Positions 38,841 to 47,550 of a DNA stretch of 64,000 nt are shown in pieces. Numbering within the stretch: the first letter of the stretch is position 1; each line of letters starts with the position of its first letter. The position numbers and the translations under genes are program-made. A model generated the notes under the pieces. The model did not search any database and was not told the DNA's origin. It saw only the letters and a list, made by a program, of their open reading frames with translations. Location: NCBI RefSeq assembly GCF_000568815.1, contig NZ_CP007201.1:186001-250000 (forward strand), written 5' to 3'. This DNA is from Sulfurospirillum multivorans DSM 12446. GTDB lineage: Bacteria; Campylobacterota; Campylobacteria; Campylobacterales; Sulfurospirillaceae.

Positions 38841-39793
38841 TGCGCGAGATTTTAACCGCTGGGCGGTACTTTAGGAGAAAATTTGGGGAAAATGTGTACA
38901 AAATCCCCATCTCTATCTCTGGATTTACCTGTCCGAATATCGATGGTACGGTTGCGCGAGGTGGCTGTGTTTTTTGTGAAAATGAATCATTCAGCCCCAA
39001 TTTAGAGCACAACCAGCCGAAACGATTTTTCCTCAACCCGACTTCAGAAAATCCTTACTTAGCATTTCAACTGATTCAGTTAGAAGCACAGTATAAGAAG
39101 ACCAAAAAAGTACTGGCTAAAAAATTTGGCGCTCAAAAATTTATCATCTATTTTCAATCCTTTACCAACACCTACGCTCCACTTACGACACTTCAAGCCC
39201 TTTATACGAAAGCGCTTAGTTTTGAAGGGGTTGTGGGGCTTAGCATTGGCACGCGTACCGATAGCATCAACGAAGAGGTGCTTGCGTATTTGGCTGAGCT
39301 TTCCACACAGCATGAAATTTGGGTCGAGTATGGGGTGCAATCTTCATCGGATGAGACACTTAAACGCATCAATCGTGGACATGATAGTGGTAATATTGAG
39401 AGATACATCACTTTAACGCATCAGTACGGGCTTAAAATGTGTGCGCATGTTATCTTTGGACTCCCTGGAGAAACACCTGAAATGGCGTTGGAAAGTGTGA
39501 AGTTTGCCCTTAGACTTGGCGTTCACTCGTTCAAATTTCATCCCTTGTATGTTGTCAAACGAACAGCCTTGGCGAATGATTTTAAAAAAGGAGAGTTTTC
39601 GCCTATCTCAGAGGAGTGCTACATTCAAACGTTGATTGAAGCGATCAAGCTTTTGCCAGAAGAGGTGATGTTACAACGTGTGAGTGCAGGCATTGAAGAT
39701 GAAACACTGCTCTCTCCTGCATGGTGTTATACCAAACATCAGCAGATGTTTAATATTCGACAAGCCTTAAAAAAAGAGGGGTTTATGTATTAG
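38840..39793 (+). CDS. Radical-SAM protein, TIGR01212/YhcC type
   Basis: 317 residues. The cluster motif is spaced as C-x9-C-x2-C (FTCPNIDGTVARGGCVFC), typical of the YhcC-like/TIGR01212 group of Elp3-like radical-SAM proteins. GLSIGTRTD and VEYGVQSSSDETL follow. Its TAG stop (39791-39793) lies at the left boundary of the MITE-like repeat, so the element may supply the stop and part of the natural C-terminus may be lost. Confidence 0.85.
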   Translation: MREILTAGRYFRRKFGENVYKIPISISGFTCPNIDGTVARGGCVFCENESFSPNLEHNQPKRFFLNPTSENPYLAFQLIQLEAQYKKTKKVLAKKFGAQKFIIYFQSFTNTYAPLTTLQALYTKALSFEGVVGLSIGTRTDSINEEVLAYLAELSTQHEIWVEYGVQSSSDETLKRINRGHDSGNIERYITLTHQYGLKMCAHVIFGLPGETPEMALESVKFALRLGVHSFKFHPLYVVKRTALANDFKKGEFSPISEECYIQTLIEAIKLLPEEVMLQRVSAGIEDETLLSPAWCYTKHQQMFNIRQALKKEGFMY

Positions 39794-39945
39794 ACTTCTT
39801 GCAAAATACATTTTGCAAGAAGAAAAAGCACCAAAGGTGCGTGGGCATTGCGCCGAGCAAAACCCAGTGTTAGCGTAGTCTTTTCACAGAAACTTCGTTT
39901 TGAGCTTTGCTTTAAAGACGTGTAAAGAGTTCTGCAAGAACTCTA
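39791..39945. repeat. MITE-like structured repeat, copy 2
   Basis: About 151 bp flanked by TA, between convergent genes. Left end TAGACTTCTTGCAAAATACA and right end (reverse complement) TAGAGTTCTTGCAGAACTCT both resemble the IS5-like end TAGACATCTTGCAAAACTCA. Hairpins: CTTCTTGCAAAA/TTTTGCAAGAAG, GCACC/GGTGC, TGGGCATTGC/GCAAAACCCA (39842-39866) and GTCTTT/AAAGAC (39878-39883 with 39914-39919). Compared with copy 1, four pairs change on both strands of the stem. No reading frame of note inside. Confidence 0.85.
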
Positions 39946-39951
39946 ATAGCA

Positions 39952-40533
39952 CTAGTGGCAGAAAAGCTCGTAGCGTGTATAAGGTTTTGCATAAGAGGGT
40001 GGATAGCGCATAAAGACGGTGAAGTTGCGCATCTCACCTTTATATAAATTCTCAGCAATCACAAACTCTTTCGTTGTCTCAACACTATGGCTCTCTTCTC
40101 CCCAATTAAACAGGTTATCAAACGCAGATTTTGGAACAAAGCTTATACCTTCTGTGCCAGCTCGCTCAAACGATTCATTGGAAATTTTGACTTCCAAAAC
40201 ACATGCGCCAATTTTAAAATGACCAATATTACGAATTTGTCCTGAGATAGAAAACGATTCATTGATCAGGACTTTTTTCTGTACTATATTTTCAAGTCGT
40301 GCAATTTTAGTGTATTTATCAAGACCATAAATAGCAAAAGCTGCAAAAACAGTTGCAATAAAAAATGCAGTAAAAATAGGTGGATAGAGGGAAGATTTGC
40401 CATCATGGCTACGAATGGTCAATACGATGGCCAAGATAAAGAGTAAAAAAATAACAATCATAGCGAACCAATGGAGTATGGTAAAATAAGTCATTTGCAC
40501 TCCTTTAGTAGCATTCTGCGCTAAGTGACGCAT
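39952..40533 (-). CDS. DUF2393-like membrane protein
   Basis: 193 residues: two N-terminal hydrophobic helices, then a beta-rich domain (KKVLINESFSISGQIRNIGHFKIGACVLEVKI in pieces). It resembles the product of the overlapping upstream gene in layout and in the [20 protein letters not shown] segment, so the two look like tandem paralogues. The DUF2393 label is from memory of Campylobacterota proteins. Function unknown. Confidence 0.65.
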   Translation of the reverse strand: MRHLAQNATKGVQMTYFTILHWFAMIVIFLLFILAIVLTIRSHDGKSSLYPPIFTAFFIATVFAAFAIYGLDKYTKIARLENIVQKKVLINESFSISGQIRNIGHFKIGACVLEVKISNESFERAGTEGISFVPKSAFDNLFNWGEESHSVETTKEFVIAENLYKGEMRNFTVFMRYPPSYAKPYTRYELFCH

Positions 40534-41041
40534 TCACATCGCCACTGTAGACAAAATCATCGAAGACACTTTGGAATTCCATGACACCCTCTTTGAGAAG
40601 CGTTTGTTTTACTAGTATCGACTGATTCGCGATCGGTTTTAATCTGTTAATAAACGCTTTAATCCCTTGTGCATCGGTTTGTTTGAAAACAGTGGTATGC
40701 ACTAAACAGAGTGAAAAATCTTTTGTTGAATGGTTAGTAATGGACCCCTCAACAATCAAAGAGTCAGAAAAGGTCAATTTTTTCACCAGACTGATTTCCG
40801 TTGTGGTCGCTCGTGTGATTTCACTGAGTTTTAGTTTGATAAAAAAAGGTGAAACCACAAGAAGAATCAGTGCAATAATAATCATAAAAAGTGAGGCAAC
40901 AGAAGATTTTTTGGCAATTAAACTTGCCAAGATAATCAATGCTAAAAAGGTAAAAAGTAGCCATCCAAATGCCAAATAATCATAAAGACCAAAATGTTTT
41001 ACATAGGTCAATAGTGATAATTTAAGGGCATCAATGTTCAT
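40505..41041 (-). CDS. DUF2393-like membrane protein
   Basis: 178 residues: two hydrophobic helices (about 22-42, 50-68), then an extracytoplasmic beta domain ([25 protein letters not shown] split). Overlaps hisIE upstream (stop/start region at 41031-41041) and its paralogue downstream by 29 bp, so all three are co-transcribed. Function unknown. Confidence 0.65.
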   Translation of the reverse strand: MNIDALKLSLLTYVKHFGLYDYLAFGWLLFTFLALIILASLIAKKSSVASLFMIIIALILLVVSPFFIKLKLSEITRATTTEISLVKKLTFSDSLIVEGSITNHSTKDFSLCLVHTTVFKQTDAQGIKAFINRLKPIANQSILVKQTLLKEGVMEFQSVFDDFVYSGDVNASLSAECY

Positions 41042-41714
41042 TGCGGCTATTTTTCTCCTCTATTCCACTGAGTCCAAAGCGCCTCTCAAGCTCTTTGGAA
41101 ATGAGTGATGGATGAATGTTTTTAGCGCCGAGTGCTACGAGGGCATGAAACATAAGATCGGCCGCTTCATAGACAATCTCTTTACTCTCACCATCTTTAC
41201 ATGCAAAACAAAACTCACCCGCTTCTTCAACCACTTTTTTCAAAATGCTGTTATCGCCTTTGTGCAGCAGTGATGCAACATAAGAGCTTTTAGGATCAGC
41301 GTGTTTACGCTCTTGAATGATATGGTAAATTTTATCGGTGATCGAATAAGCTTCGATCTTTATTTCTGGCTCTTTAGGTATCTCTTCAACGTCTACACGG
41401 TTAAAAAAGCACGATTTACGACCCGTATGACATGCAACACCCTCTTGCTCGACTTTGAGCAATAAGGTATCGCTATCACAATCCAAATAAGCCTCTTTAA
41501 CGTGTTGAAGATGCCCACTGGTTTCACCCTTTTTCCAGAGGCTTTGGCGGCTTCTGGAATAGTAGTGTGCAAGTCCTGTTTGCAGTGTTAATGCAAGCGC
41601 TTCTTGGTTCATGTAGGCAAGCATCAGCACTTCACCACTTATAACGTCCTGTGCGATGACAGGCAAAAGCGGTGAAGCATTCCAGTCGATGGAATTTAAA
41701 AGTGTTGAACTCAT
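41031..41714 (-). CDS. hisIE: Bifunctional phosphoribosyl-AMP cyclohydrolase / phosphoribosyl-ATP pyrophosphatase
   Basis: Histidine pathway steps 2 and 3 in one 227-residue chain. HisI part: [27 protein letters not shown] with metal ligands; HisE part: [24 protein letters not shown] with the Mg-binding Glu cluster. Overlaps the SPFH gene by 4 bp (ATGA type). Confidence 0.95.
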   Translation of the reverse strand: MSSTLLNSIDWNASPLLPVIAQDVISGEVLMLAYMNQEALALTLQTGLAHYYSRSRQSLWKKGETSGHLQHVKEAYLDCDSDTLLLKVEQEGVACHTGRKSCFFNRVDVEEIPKEPEIKIEAYSITDKIYHIIQERKHADPKSSYVASLLHKGDNSILKKVVEEAGEFCFACKDGESKEIVYEAADLMFHALVALGAKNIHPSLISKELERRFGLSGIEEKNSRNEH

Positions 41715-42805
41715 TTGCTTATACTAACTGCTTTCTGGCTATCTTTAGTATCAACCCAAATGTTTGGCACTGCGCCACCAGGTGTTAGGAAAATTTTTGC
41801 ATCTTTGTTTTCACGAAGTGCTTCATTAAACTTTCCTTGAACTTCAATTTGTCTAAGTGTCAAAAGAGGTGTTGAGATACTGTCGCTGATTTTTTTGTTG
41901 GCATACGCATCCGCTTCTGCTTCAATTTTAATCGCATTGGCTTGACCTTGCGCATTAATTTCTCTCGCTTTTGCTTGACCTTCTGCTTCAGCAGCACGTT
42001 TTAAAGCTTGTTGGTTAGCGATTTCAACCTCATAACGTGTTCGTTCTACCTCTTGTTTTGCTACTTGTACACGCTCAATTTGCTCTTTGATTTTCACCGG
42101 CAAAACAATTTCTCTAAGTTGCATCGTGAGAAGTTCAACAGGTTGACCCGGTTGTGCATCAATCGCTTTACGAATGCCTTCTTCAATGTTAACCGCAATT
42201 TCATTCCGTTTTTGAGGAAGTTCCTCAGCGTTAAATTTACCAACAACGGCACGTGTTACATCTCGAACGACGGGATTGATAATTTTATCTTCCCATGACA
42301 TACCCCATGTTGCAATGGTTTGTGGTGCTGTGGTTGGTTCAAGTTTGTATTGAACGGTGAGTTCAATCGAAACAGGAAGACCTCTAGCATCAAGAACGGA
42401 GATAGCAGCATTTCGTTTAATGCCTGAGCCTCTTTGCAGCACTTCGCCCAAATCTTCTGTGGAGGAGTAGTTCATAATACGCACTTTCGTATCAACAATA
42501 AAAACTTGTTGAATAAACGGAATGAAAAGGTGAAAACCTGGTTCCATCGGCGTTGATTCAAATTTACCTGCGGTGGCTTTAATACCCATTTCACCTGAGT
42601 TAATAATAACAAAAGGTTTTGCCACAACGGCAATGATAATAATGGCAATGAGCACATAGATAATCCCGGCTTTTTTGCCAAGGTTTTTCAAAAAATCAGG
42701 AGGTTCGATATTAAAAGGCGTACGATTGTCATTGTCACCGCCACCGCTGTTTCCGCTTCCTCCACCGTTTTTCTTTTTAAAATAATCGTTTAAATCTGCT
42801 GGCAT
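41711..42805 (-). CDS. SPFH/band-7 (HflK/prohibitin-like) membrane protein
   Basis: 364 residues. A Gly/Asn-rich N-terminus ([18 protein letters not shown]), one membrane helix (~48-66), a band-7 domain, then an Ala/Glu/Gln coiled coil ([21 protein letters not shown]). Such proteins form ring scaffolds that often hold the FtsH protease in check; no hflC partner is adjacent. Neighbour of ilvE as in C. jejuni. Confidence 0.85.
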   Translation of the reverse strand: MPADLNDYFKKKNGGGSGNSGGGDNDNRTPFNIEPPDFLKNLGKKAGIIYVLIAIIIIAVVAKPFVIINSGEMGIKATAGKFESTPMEPGFHLFIPFIQQVFIVDTKVRIMNYSSTEDLGEVLQRGSGIKRNAAISVLDARGLPVSIELTVQYKLEPTTAPQTIATWGMSWEDKIINPVVRDVTRAVVGKFNAEELPQKRNEIAVNIEEGIRKAIDAQPGQPVELLTMQLREIVLPVKIKEQIERVQVAKQEVERTRYEVEIANQQALKRAAEAEGQAKAREINAQGQANAIKIEAEADAYANKKISDSISTPLLTLRQIEVQGKFNEALRENKDAKIFLTPGGAVPNIWVDTKDSQKAVSISK

Positions 42806-42823
42806 AATGTTCCTTTTAGTTGT

Positions 42824-43738
42824 TTAGATAAATGTTAATAAGTGTTTGTATTTTGGATTGCGTCCGTAGACAACATCAAAGTACGCATCTTGAAGTTGTT
42901 TGGTTACGGGACCTCGGTTACCATCCCCTATGATGTAGTTATCGATGTCTTTAATCGGTGTGACTTCAGCAGCTGTACCTGTAAAGAAAGACTCATCGGC
43001 AATATATGCTTCATCACGAGTAATGCGTCTGCGCTCAATGGGGATACCTGCTTCGCGTGCAAGATCTAACACGGTTGCTTGGGTAATGCTTTCAAGTGAA
43101 GTGTCATTTGGTGGTGTAATTAAAACACCGTCTCTTACGATAAAAAAGCATTCACCACTGCCTTCTGCGATAAAGCCATCTTTATCGAGCAATAAGGCCT
43201 CTTCATAACCAGCTTCTAAAGCTTCGTATTTTGCCATTTGTGAGTTAAGGTAGTTTGCCGCGGCTTTGGCTTTACCCATGGTTGAACTCACAGGGTTTCG
43301 TGCAAACGAAGAGATTTTAACACGAATGCCATTCTCTAACCCTTCATCACCGAGGTAACTTCCCCATTGCCAAGCCGCGATGGCTGTTTTGACAGGCGCT
43401 TGAACGTGGTTTAGTCCCATAATACCGTAGCCTAGATAGATCAAAGGTCTAATATAAACATTTGACGTAAAGTTATTGGATCTTAGCACTTCAATGTGCG
43501 CAGCTTCAAGTTCTTCAAGTGAATAAGTTGCTTTAATACGTGTGATTTTAGCAGAATTGAGCAAGCGTTTGGTGTGCTCTCTGAGCTTAAAAATTGCCAG
43601 ACCATTGTCTGTCATATACGCACGCGTACCTTCAAAAACACCATTGCCATAGTGAAGTGTATGGGTCAAAATATGTACTTTTGCATCGTCCCATGCAACG
43701 AGTTCGCCATCCATCCAAATGTATTTTGCTTTATCCAT
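42824..43738 (-). CDS. ilvE: Branched-chain amino acid aminotransferase
   Basis: Last step of leucine, isoleucine and valine synthesis. 304 residues, PLP fold type IV: HTLHYGNGVFEGTRAY, the PLP lysine in GKAKAAANYLNSQMAKYEAL, EGSGECFFIVRDG and FFTGTAAEVTPI. A ribosome site (AAGAAGG) precedes the ATG. Confidence 0.95.
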   Translation of the reverse strand: MDKAKYIWMDGELVAWDDAKVHILTHTLHYGNGVFEGTRAYMTDNGLAIFKLREHTKRLLNSAKITRIKATYSLEELEAAHIEVLRSNNFTSNVYIRPLIYLGYGIMGLNHVQAPVKTAIAAWQWGSYLGDEGLENGIRVKISSFARNPVSSTMGKAKAAANYLNSQMAKYEALEAGYEEALLLDKDGFIAEGSGECFFIVRDGVLITPPNDTSLESITQATVLDLAREAGIPIERRRITRDEAYIADESFFTGTAAEVTPIKDIDNYIIGDGNRGPVTKQLQDAYFDVVYGRNPKYKHLLTFI

Positions 43739-43825
43739 TTTCTACCTTCTTAAAAGTCGTTTTCTAAAGAGATACTATGTTAGCCAAAAATTAATTAAAG
43801 ATAGTTTTAGTATGAAAAGTTGCGT

Positions 43826-43831
43826 TATAAT
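43826..43831 (+). promoter_or_regulatory. -10 box upstream of small Cys-rich ORF
   Basis: TATAAT 27 bp before the ATG at 43859, in the 258-bp gap between divergent ilvE and bcp. It could drive the small ORF and bcp together. Confidence 0.5.
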
Positions 43832-43858
43832 TTGGTGACAAACCAAGGCGTAAAAATC

Positions 43859-43963
43859 ATGAAAGTAATGCTTTATTGTGGTTTTACATGTAAAGATATA
43901 GGAGCGTATAAAGAGGTGCATTCACCTTGCGATGGGTGCATGACACTGTATTTTTCGCTCTGA
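43859..43963 (+). CDS. Possible 34-residue Cys-rich mini-protein
   Basis: A short frame, ATG 43859 to TGA 43961-43963, with AAGG (43845-43848) upstream and a good -10 box. The product has four cysteines in a zinc-ribbon-like spacing: CGFTC (C7, C11) and CDGC (C24, C27), ending hydrophobic (MTLYFSL). The FTCK segment is written by the iterated palindrome (43883-43894), so one Cys may be incidental. No family recognised; it could also be a non-coding leader of bcp. Confidence 0.45.
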   Translation: MKVMLYCGFTCKDIGAYKEVHSPCDGCMTLYFSL

Positions 43964-44025
43964 GATGACGATACTCAGATAAAATCTGTGGTAATATGCT
44001 GAAAAATATAAACAAAGGAAATACT

Positions 44026-44490
44026 ATGTTAACCATAGGCGATAAAGCTCCCGCTCTAAGTCTTCCCAATCAAGACAATGTCGAAATTTCACTCAGAGAC
44101 CTTGAGGGCAAATGGATCGTGCTCTACTTCTACCCCAAAGACAGCACACCTGGATGTACCACTGAGGCGTGCGATTTTACAGCAGCACTTCCCGCATTTG
44201 AAGATCTTAATGCGGTTGTGTTAGGTGTAAGTCCTGATAGCACAGCGTCGCATCAAAAGTTTATAGCCAAGCAAAAATTGGACATTACACTGCTTTCGGA
44301 TGTGAGTACCGAAGTAGCGCAAAGTTATGGGGTTTGGCAACTCAAAAAGTTTTGCGGCAAAGAGTATATGGGCATTGTGCGCTCAACGTTTTTGATCGAT
44401 CCCAGCGGTAAAATTGCCAAGCTTTGGTCCAATGTGAAAGTGAAAGACCACGCAAGTGACGTTAAAAAAGCTTTGGAATCACTAAGCTAA
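44026..44490 (+). CDS. bcp: Thioredoxin-dependent peroxiredoxin (Bcp)
   Basis: 154 residues from ATG 44026, with AAAGGA upstream; the in-frame start at 43996 has no such site. Peroxidatic Cys in STPGCTTEACDF, where the second Cys five residues on is the resolving one of the Bcp/PrxQ class. Detoxifies peroxides with electrons from thioredoxin. Confidence 0.94.
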   Translation: MLTIGDKAPALSLPNQDNVEISLRDLEGKWIVLYFYPKDSTPGCTTEACDFTAALPAFEDLNAVVLGVSPDSTASHQKFIAKQKLDITLLSDVSTEVAQSYGVWQLKKFCGKEYMGIVRSTFLIDPSGKIAKLWSNVKVKDHASDVKKALESLS

Positions 44491-44497
44491 AGTGTCA

Positions 44498-44525
44498 TTT
44501 GGAGGCTTAAATGCGAGCCTCCAAA
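44498..44525. terminator. Bidirectional terminator between bcp and DUF748-like gene
   Basis: TTTGGAGGCT (44498-44507) pairs with AGCCTCCAAA (44516-44525) around an 8-nt loop, between convergent stops at 44490 and 44531; followed by CTTTC. Confidence 0.8.
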
Positions 44526-44530
44526 CTTTC

Positions 44531-47407
44531 TTAGTTACTCACTGAAATCGAACATCCCACCCACTCTTCACGAATCGCATCACTGGCTTGAGGCTCATTT
44601 TTTATAAGTCGCGCAGGTGCTATTTTATACTTTGTCGTCAAGGTTTGAAAGATAGTATCGAAGCGCTTAAGTGCTAAAGCGTGAAGTGCTTCAGGTGCTA
44701 TCGTAATGCTTTCTGCAATCTTAGAGATCAAAGAATCGTGAATAGCACCAAGATCTAAATTCTCTTCTTTATAGGTTTTCATCAGCTTACTGTACGCATC
44801 ATCCGAGTATTTTTGAATGAAAAGTTTTTTGATCGTTTTGCCATAACTATCATCTTCTTTGCTTTTTTTAGGAATCAAGGTTTCGATTTGTGCTGTGACA
44901 TTTTGTTCTTGAAGCGCCTTGGTATCGAGGGTTTCATTGTAACTTGGCGTAATGATGAGTTTGAGTTCCGCTCTTTTGTCTAAAATTTGACGATACTGCT
45001 CCATTTTTTCCTCTTCCGAGGCAATAAGTACAGATTCACCAGCCGCAAAATCGATACTTTTAAGATTTTCCGTTTCAATTCCTAGCATAGAGCCTAAAAG
45101 TTTAAACGGAGATGTCACAATGCTCCCGATGAGGTTTCCAATCGCTTTCCATACAATGCTTCCATAACGAAATTCAGGGTCATTCAAGTCGCCACTCACG
45201 GAGAGGTCAAGGTCAATTTGCCCTCTAGAATCTTTCAAAATAGCAATCGCAAGTCCTAAAGGAAGATTGGATGCGTCTTTACTTTCGATCTTTTCACCCA
45301 GGATGAGTGAATCGAGGTTGATTTTATTGGCACCTTCCATGACTCCTTTTTTAATTTTATAGTTCAGATCCATCGAGAGTTTTCCCTCTTTAATCGCATA
45401 CCCTATGAATTTACTCGTATAAGGTGAAAGAGAAGGCATATCGATGTTTTTAAAGAGGATTTTGAGTGCGGCTCGATCTTTAAAATCAAACGGCAAAACA
45501 GATCCATCAATTTTTGTATAGCCGTATTTATCCACTTTTCCTTCGAGTTTGAGCACGGAGGGTTTGGTGCTTTTAGTGTCAAGGGTTGACATCGATCCAT
45601 TGAGGCGATCTGCAAATGTCGCAAAAGGAAGGAGCAAGGAAGCATCTTTAAAATGCGTTGTTCCTCTTTTGAGTACGATATTGCCAATATACATGGACAT
45701 CGCATCGTGTGTGGTTGTGGCTTTTTGTGTTTGAGACGACTTTTGGGGTTGTGTGGTTGATGTGTTTAAAAGATTGGAAAAATTGGTGGTGCCATCTTTT
45801 TTGATGTCAAGATTGATATAAGGTTTATCCAGCGTGATCTTTTGAATACTAAGTGCTGCAGGAGAGAGATTGTAAGCGATACTGTTAACATTTAGCGTTT
45901 CCCATGCCACAAGCGAGTTTTTGAATTTATCGGCGAGTGAAAATTTAGAGACGGTTGCATCTCCTTCGATTTTGAACGTTGGCTTTTGATCAAACGAAGC
46001 GGTGAGCTTAGACGTGAGCGATAAGGAACCGTCTTGAATGAGCGTTGTTGTAAAAAGCGTGATGTAAGGTTGCGCTTTTTCTAAAGAGAGTTTAGAGGCA
46101 TTCATTACCATCTCAAGTGAAGCCGTCGCAGGGATAAAAATACCTTTTGCGTTTAAAGAAGCGGTGGTGTCGATGGTGCTGTTAAAATCATAACTAATAG
46201 GGCTATTTTGATCGTGCGTAATGTTTTGAGCCGTTAGTTTCAAAGGTGCCAAGTGGATAGGCGTACTTTTGACATTTTTGTCCGTAACATCAATGGTTGC
46301 TTCATTGATTTCGAACGTTTTGAGTGCAAATTTCCACTCATTTTTAGTTTCTTGCGCGGCAGGTGTTGGAGTTTTGGGTTGCGTTGGTCCACTTTTAGGG
46401 GTAAACAGTTGTACCAAATTCACCGCATACTCTTTCTCCAACTGCACATCCACAAACGGTTTGGAAAGGGTGGCTTTTTCGATGCTGATGTTAGACGTTT
46501 GCAGGTCAAAATCAATCGTTTCAAGTTTGAGAGAAGGCACTTCAACGACTGTTTTTTGCTCCGTATCGACGAAGCGAATTTTTTCCAATAAGGCAGATGC
46601 TTTTTCGAAAGATACCAGTGGTTTTTCTTTGCTTAGATCTATGGAAAAAGGAACTTTAAGTGAGAGCTCGCCTTGGGTAAGGGTTGCTGGAATGTTGGGT
46701 AATGCGTATCGCCAAAAGTGTGAAATTGGAAGATGTGAAATACCCAGTTCCCCGTAAAATTTGAGAGGTTCAAAGGAAGCACTGCTGGCGAGCGTTATTT
46801 TTTCTTCATTTTTTAACATCACTTTGAGTGCGTGAATGCTCAGATCATCTTTGTAAAAACTGAGATTGTTGACCGCATAATTGATAGGGCCAATTTCGAG
46901 TTTAAACGGCTCACTGGGGCGTTCATCGCTAAAGTTAGTTTTCGCATTTTGAATTTCAACATGCTCGATGATAAAAGGCATCATCAGACTCGTATCCGTG
47001 GTTGTATTGCTTTCGCTCGAAGGGTTTGTTGGAAAAAGGCTCAGGAGTGTTAGATTCCCTTTTGGATCGATTTTAAGGTCAACAAAGGGTTGCTCAAGCA
47101 GGAGTGATTTGACAAAAAACTCTTTCTTGAAAAGATAGGTTGGATCGTAATTGATGTAAAGATGCTCCAGCGTTGCAACATCGTTTTTTGCCGTATCGCG
47201 CAGTGCAAAATGGTTTACATGTAACTCAAACGTAAAGGGGTTAAAAAGCACTTTTTCCATGGAAACAAAGAGATGAAATTTCTCTTCCAAAAGGGAAGGC
47301 ATTTGGGTACGCACCCACCATGGAAGGATCACAAAACCACTCAACGTATAAAGCAAAGGGAGAAAAATCAACCAGAATAGTAGACTTTTGAGACACTTTT
47401 TGATCAT
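44531..47407 (-). CDS. AsmA/DUF748-like envelope protein
   Basis: 958 residues. One N-terminal membrane helix (SLLFWLIFLPLLYTLSGFVI), then long beta-rich repeats of the kind YINYDPTYLFKKEFFVKSLL...PFVDLKIDPKGNLTLLSL, typical of DUF748/AsmA-like proteins that may form bridges for lipid transport to the outer membrane. AAGGAG lies just upstream of the ATG and a TATAAT on the minus strand near 47435-47440. One palindrome copy (47215-47224, LHVN) is near the N-terminus. Confidence 0.85.
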   Translation of the reverse strand: MIKKCLKSLLFWLIFLPLLYTLSGFVILPWWVRTQMPSLLEEKFHLFVSMEKVLFNPFTFELHVNHFALRDTAKNDVATLEHLYINYDPTYLFKKEFFVKSLLLEQPFVDLKIDPKGNLTLLSLFPTNPSSESNTTTDTSLMMPFIIEHVEIQNAKTNFSDERPSEPFKLEIGPINYAVNNLSFYKDDLSIHALKVMLKNEEKITLASSASFEPLKFYGELGISHLPISHFWRYALPNIPATLTQGELSLKVPFSIDLSKEKPLVSFEKASALLEKIRFVDTEQKTVVEVPSLKLETIDFDLQTSNISIEKATLSKPFVDVQLEKEYAVNLVQLFTPKSGPTQPKTPTPAAQETKNEWKFALKTFEINEATIDVTDKNVKSTPIHLAPLKLTAQNITHDQNSPISYDFNSTIDTTASLNAKGIFIPATASLEMVMNASKLSLEKAQPYITLFTTTLIQDGSLSLTSKLTASFDQKPTFKIEGDATVSKFSLADKFKNSLVAWETLNVNSIAYNLSPAALSIQKITLDKPYINLDIKKDGTTNFSNLLNTSTTQPQKSSQTQKATTTHDAMSMYIGNIVLKRGTTHFKDASLLLPFATFADRLNGSMSTLDTKSTKPSVLKLEGKVDKYGYTKIDGSVLPFDFKDRAALKILFKNIDMPSLSPYTSKFIGYAIKEGKLSMDLNYKIKKGVMEGANKINLDSLILGEKIESKDASNLPLGLAIAILKDSRGQIDLDLSVSGDLNDPEFRYGSIVWKAIGNLIGSIVTSPFKLLGSMLGIETENLKSIDFAAGESVLIASEEEKMEQYRQILDKRAELKLIITPSYNETLDTKALQEQNVTAQIETLIPKKSKEDDSYGKTIKKLFIQKYSDDAYSKLMKTYKEENLDLGAIHDSLISKIAESITIAPEALHALALKRFDTIFQTLTTKYKIAPARLIKNEPQASDAIREEWVGCSISVSN

Positions 47408-47550
47408 AGTATTCTCCTTCGGTGGTAAATTTATTATACTACAAAATACAAAATTCTATTTAAAAATACGATTAGTTGTATGAGGCAGGAAAGGTTATAT
47501 GTTACCTATGTTATACTTTATACAAAATTTAAACGTGATAAAGAAATGCC

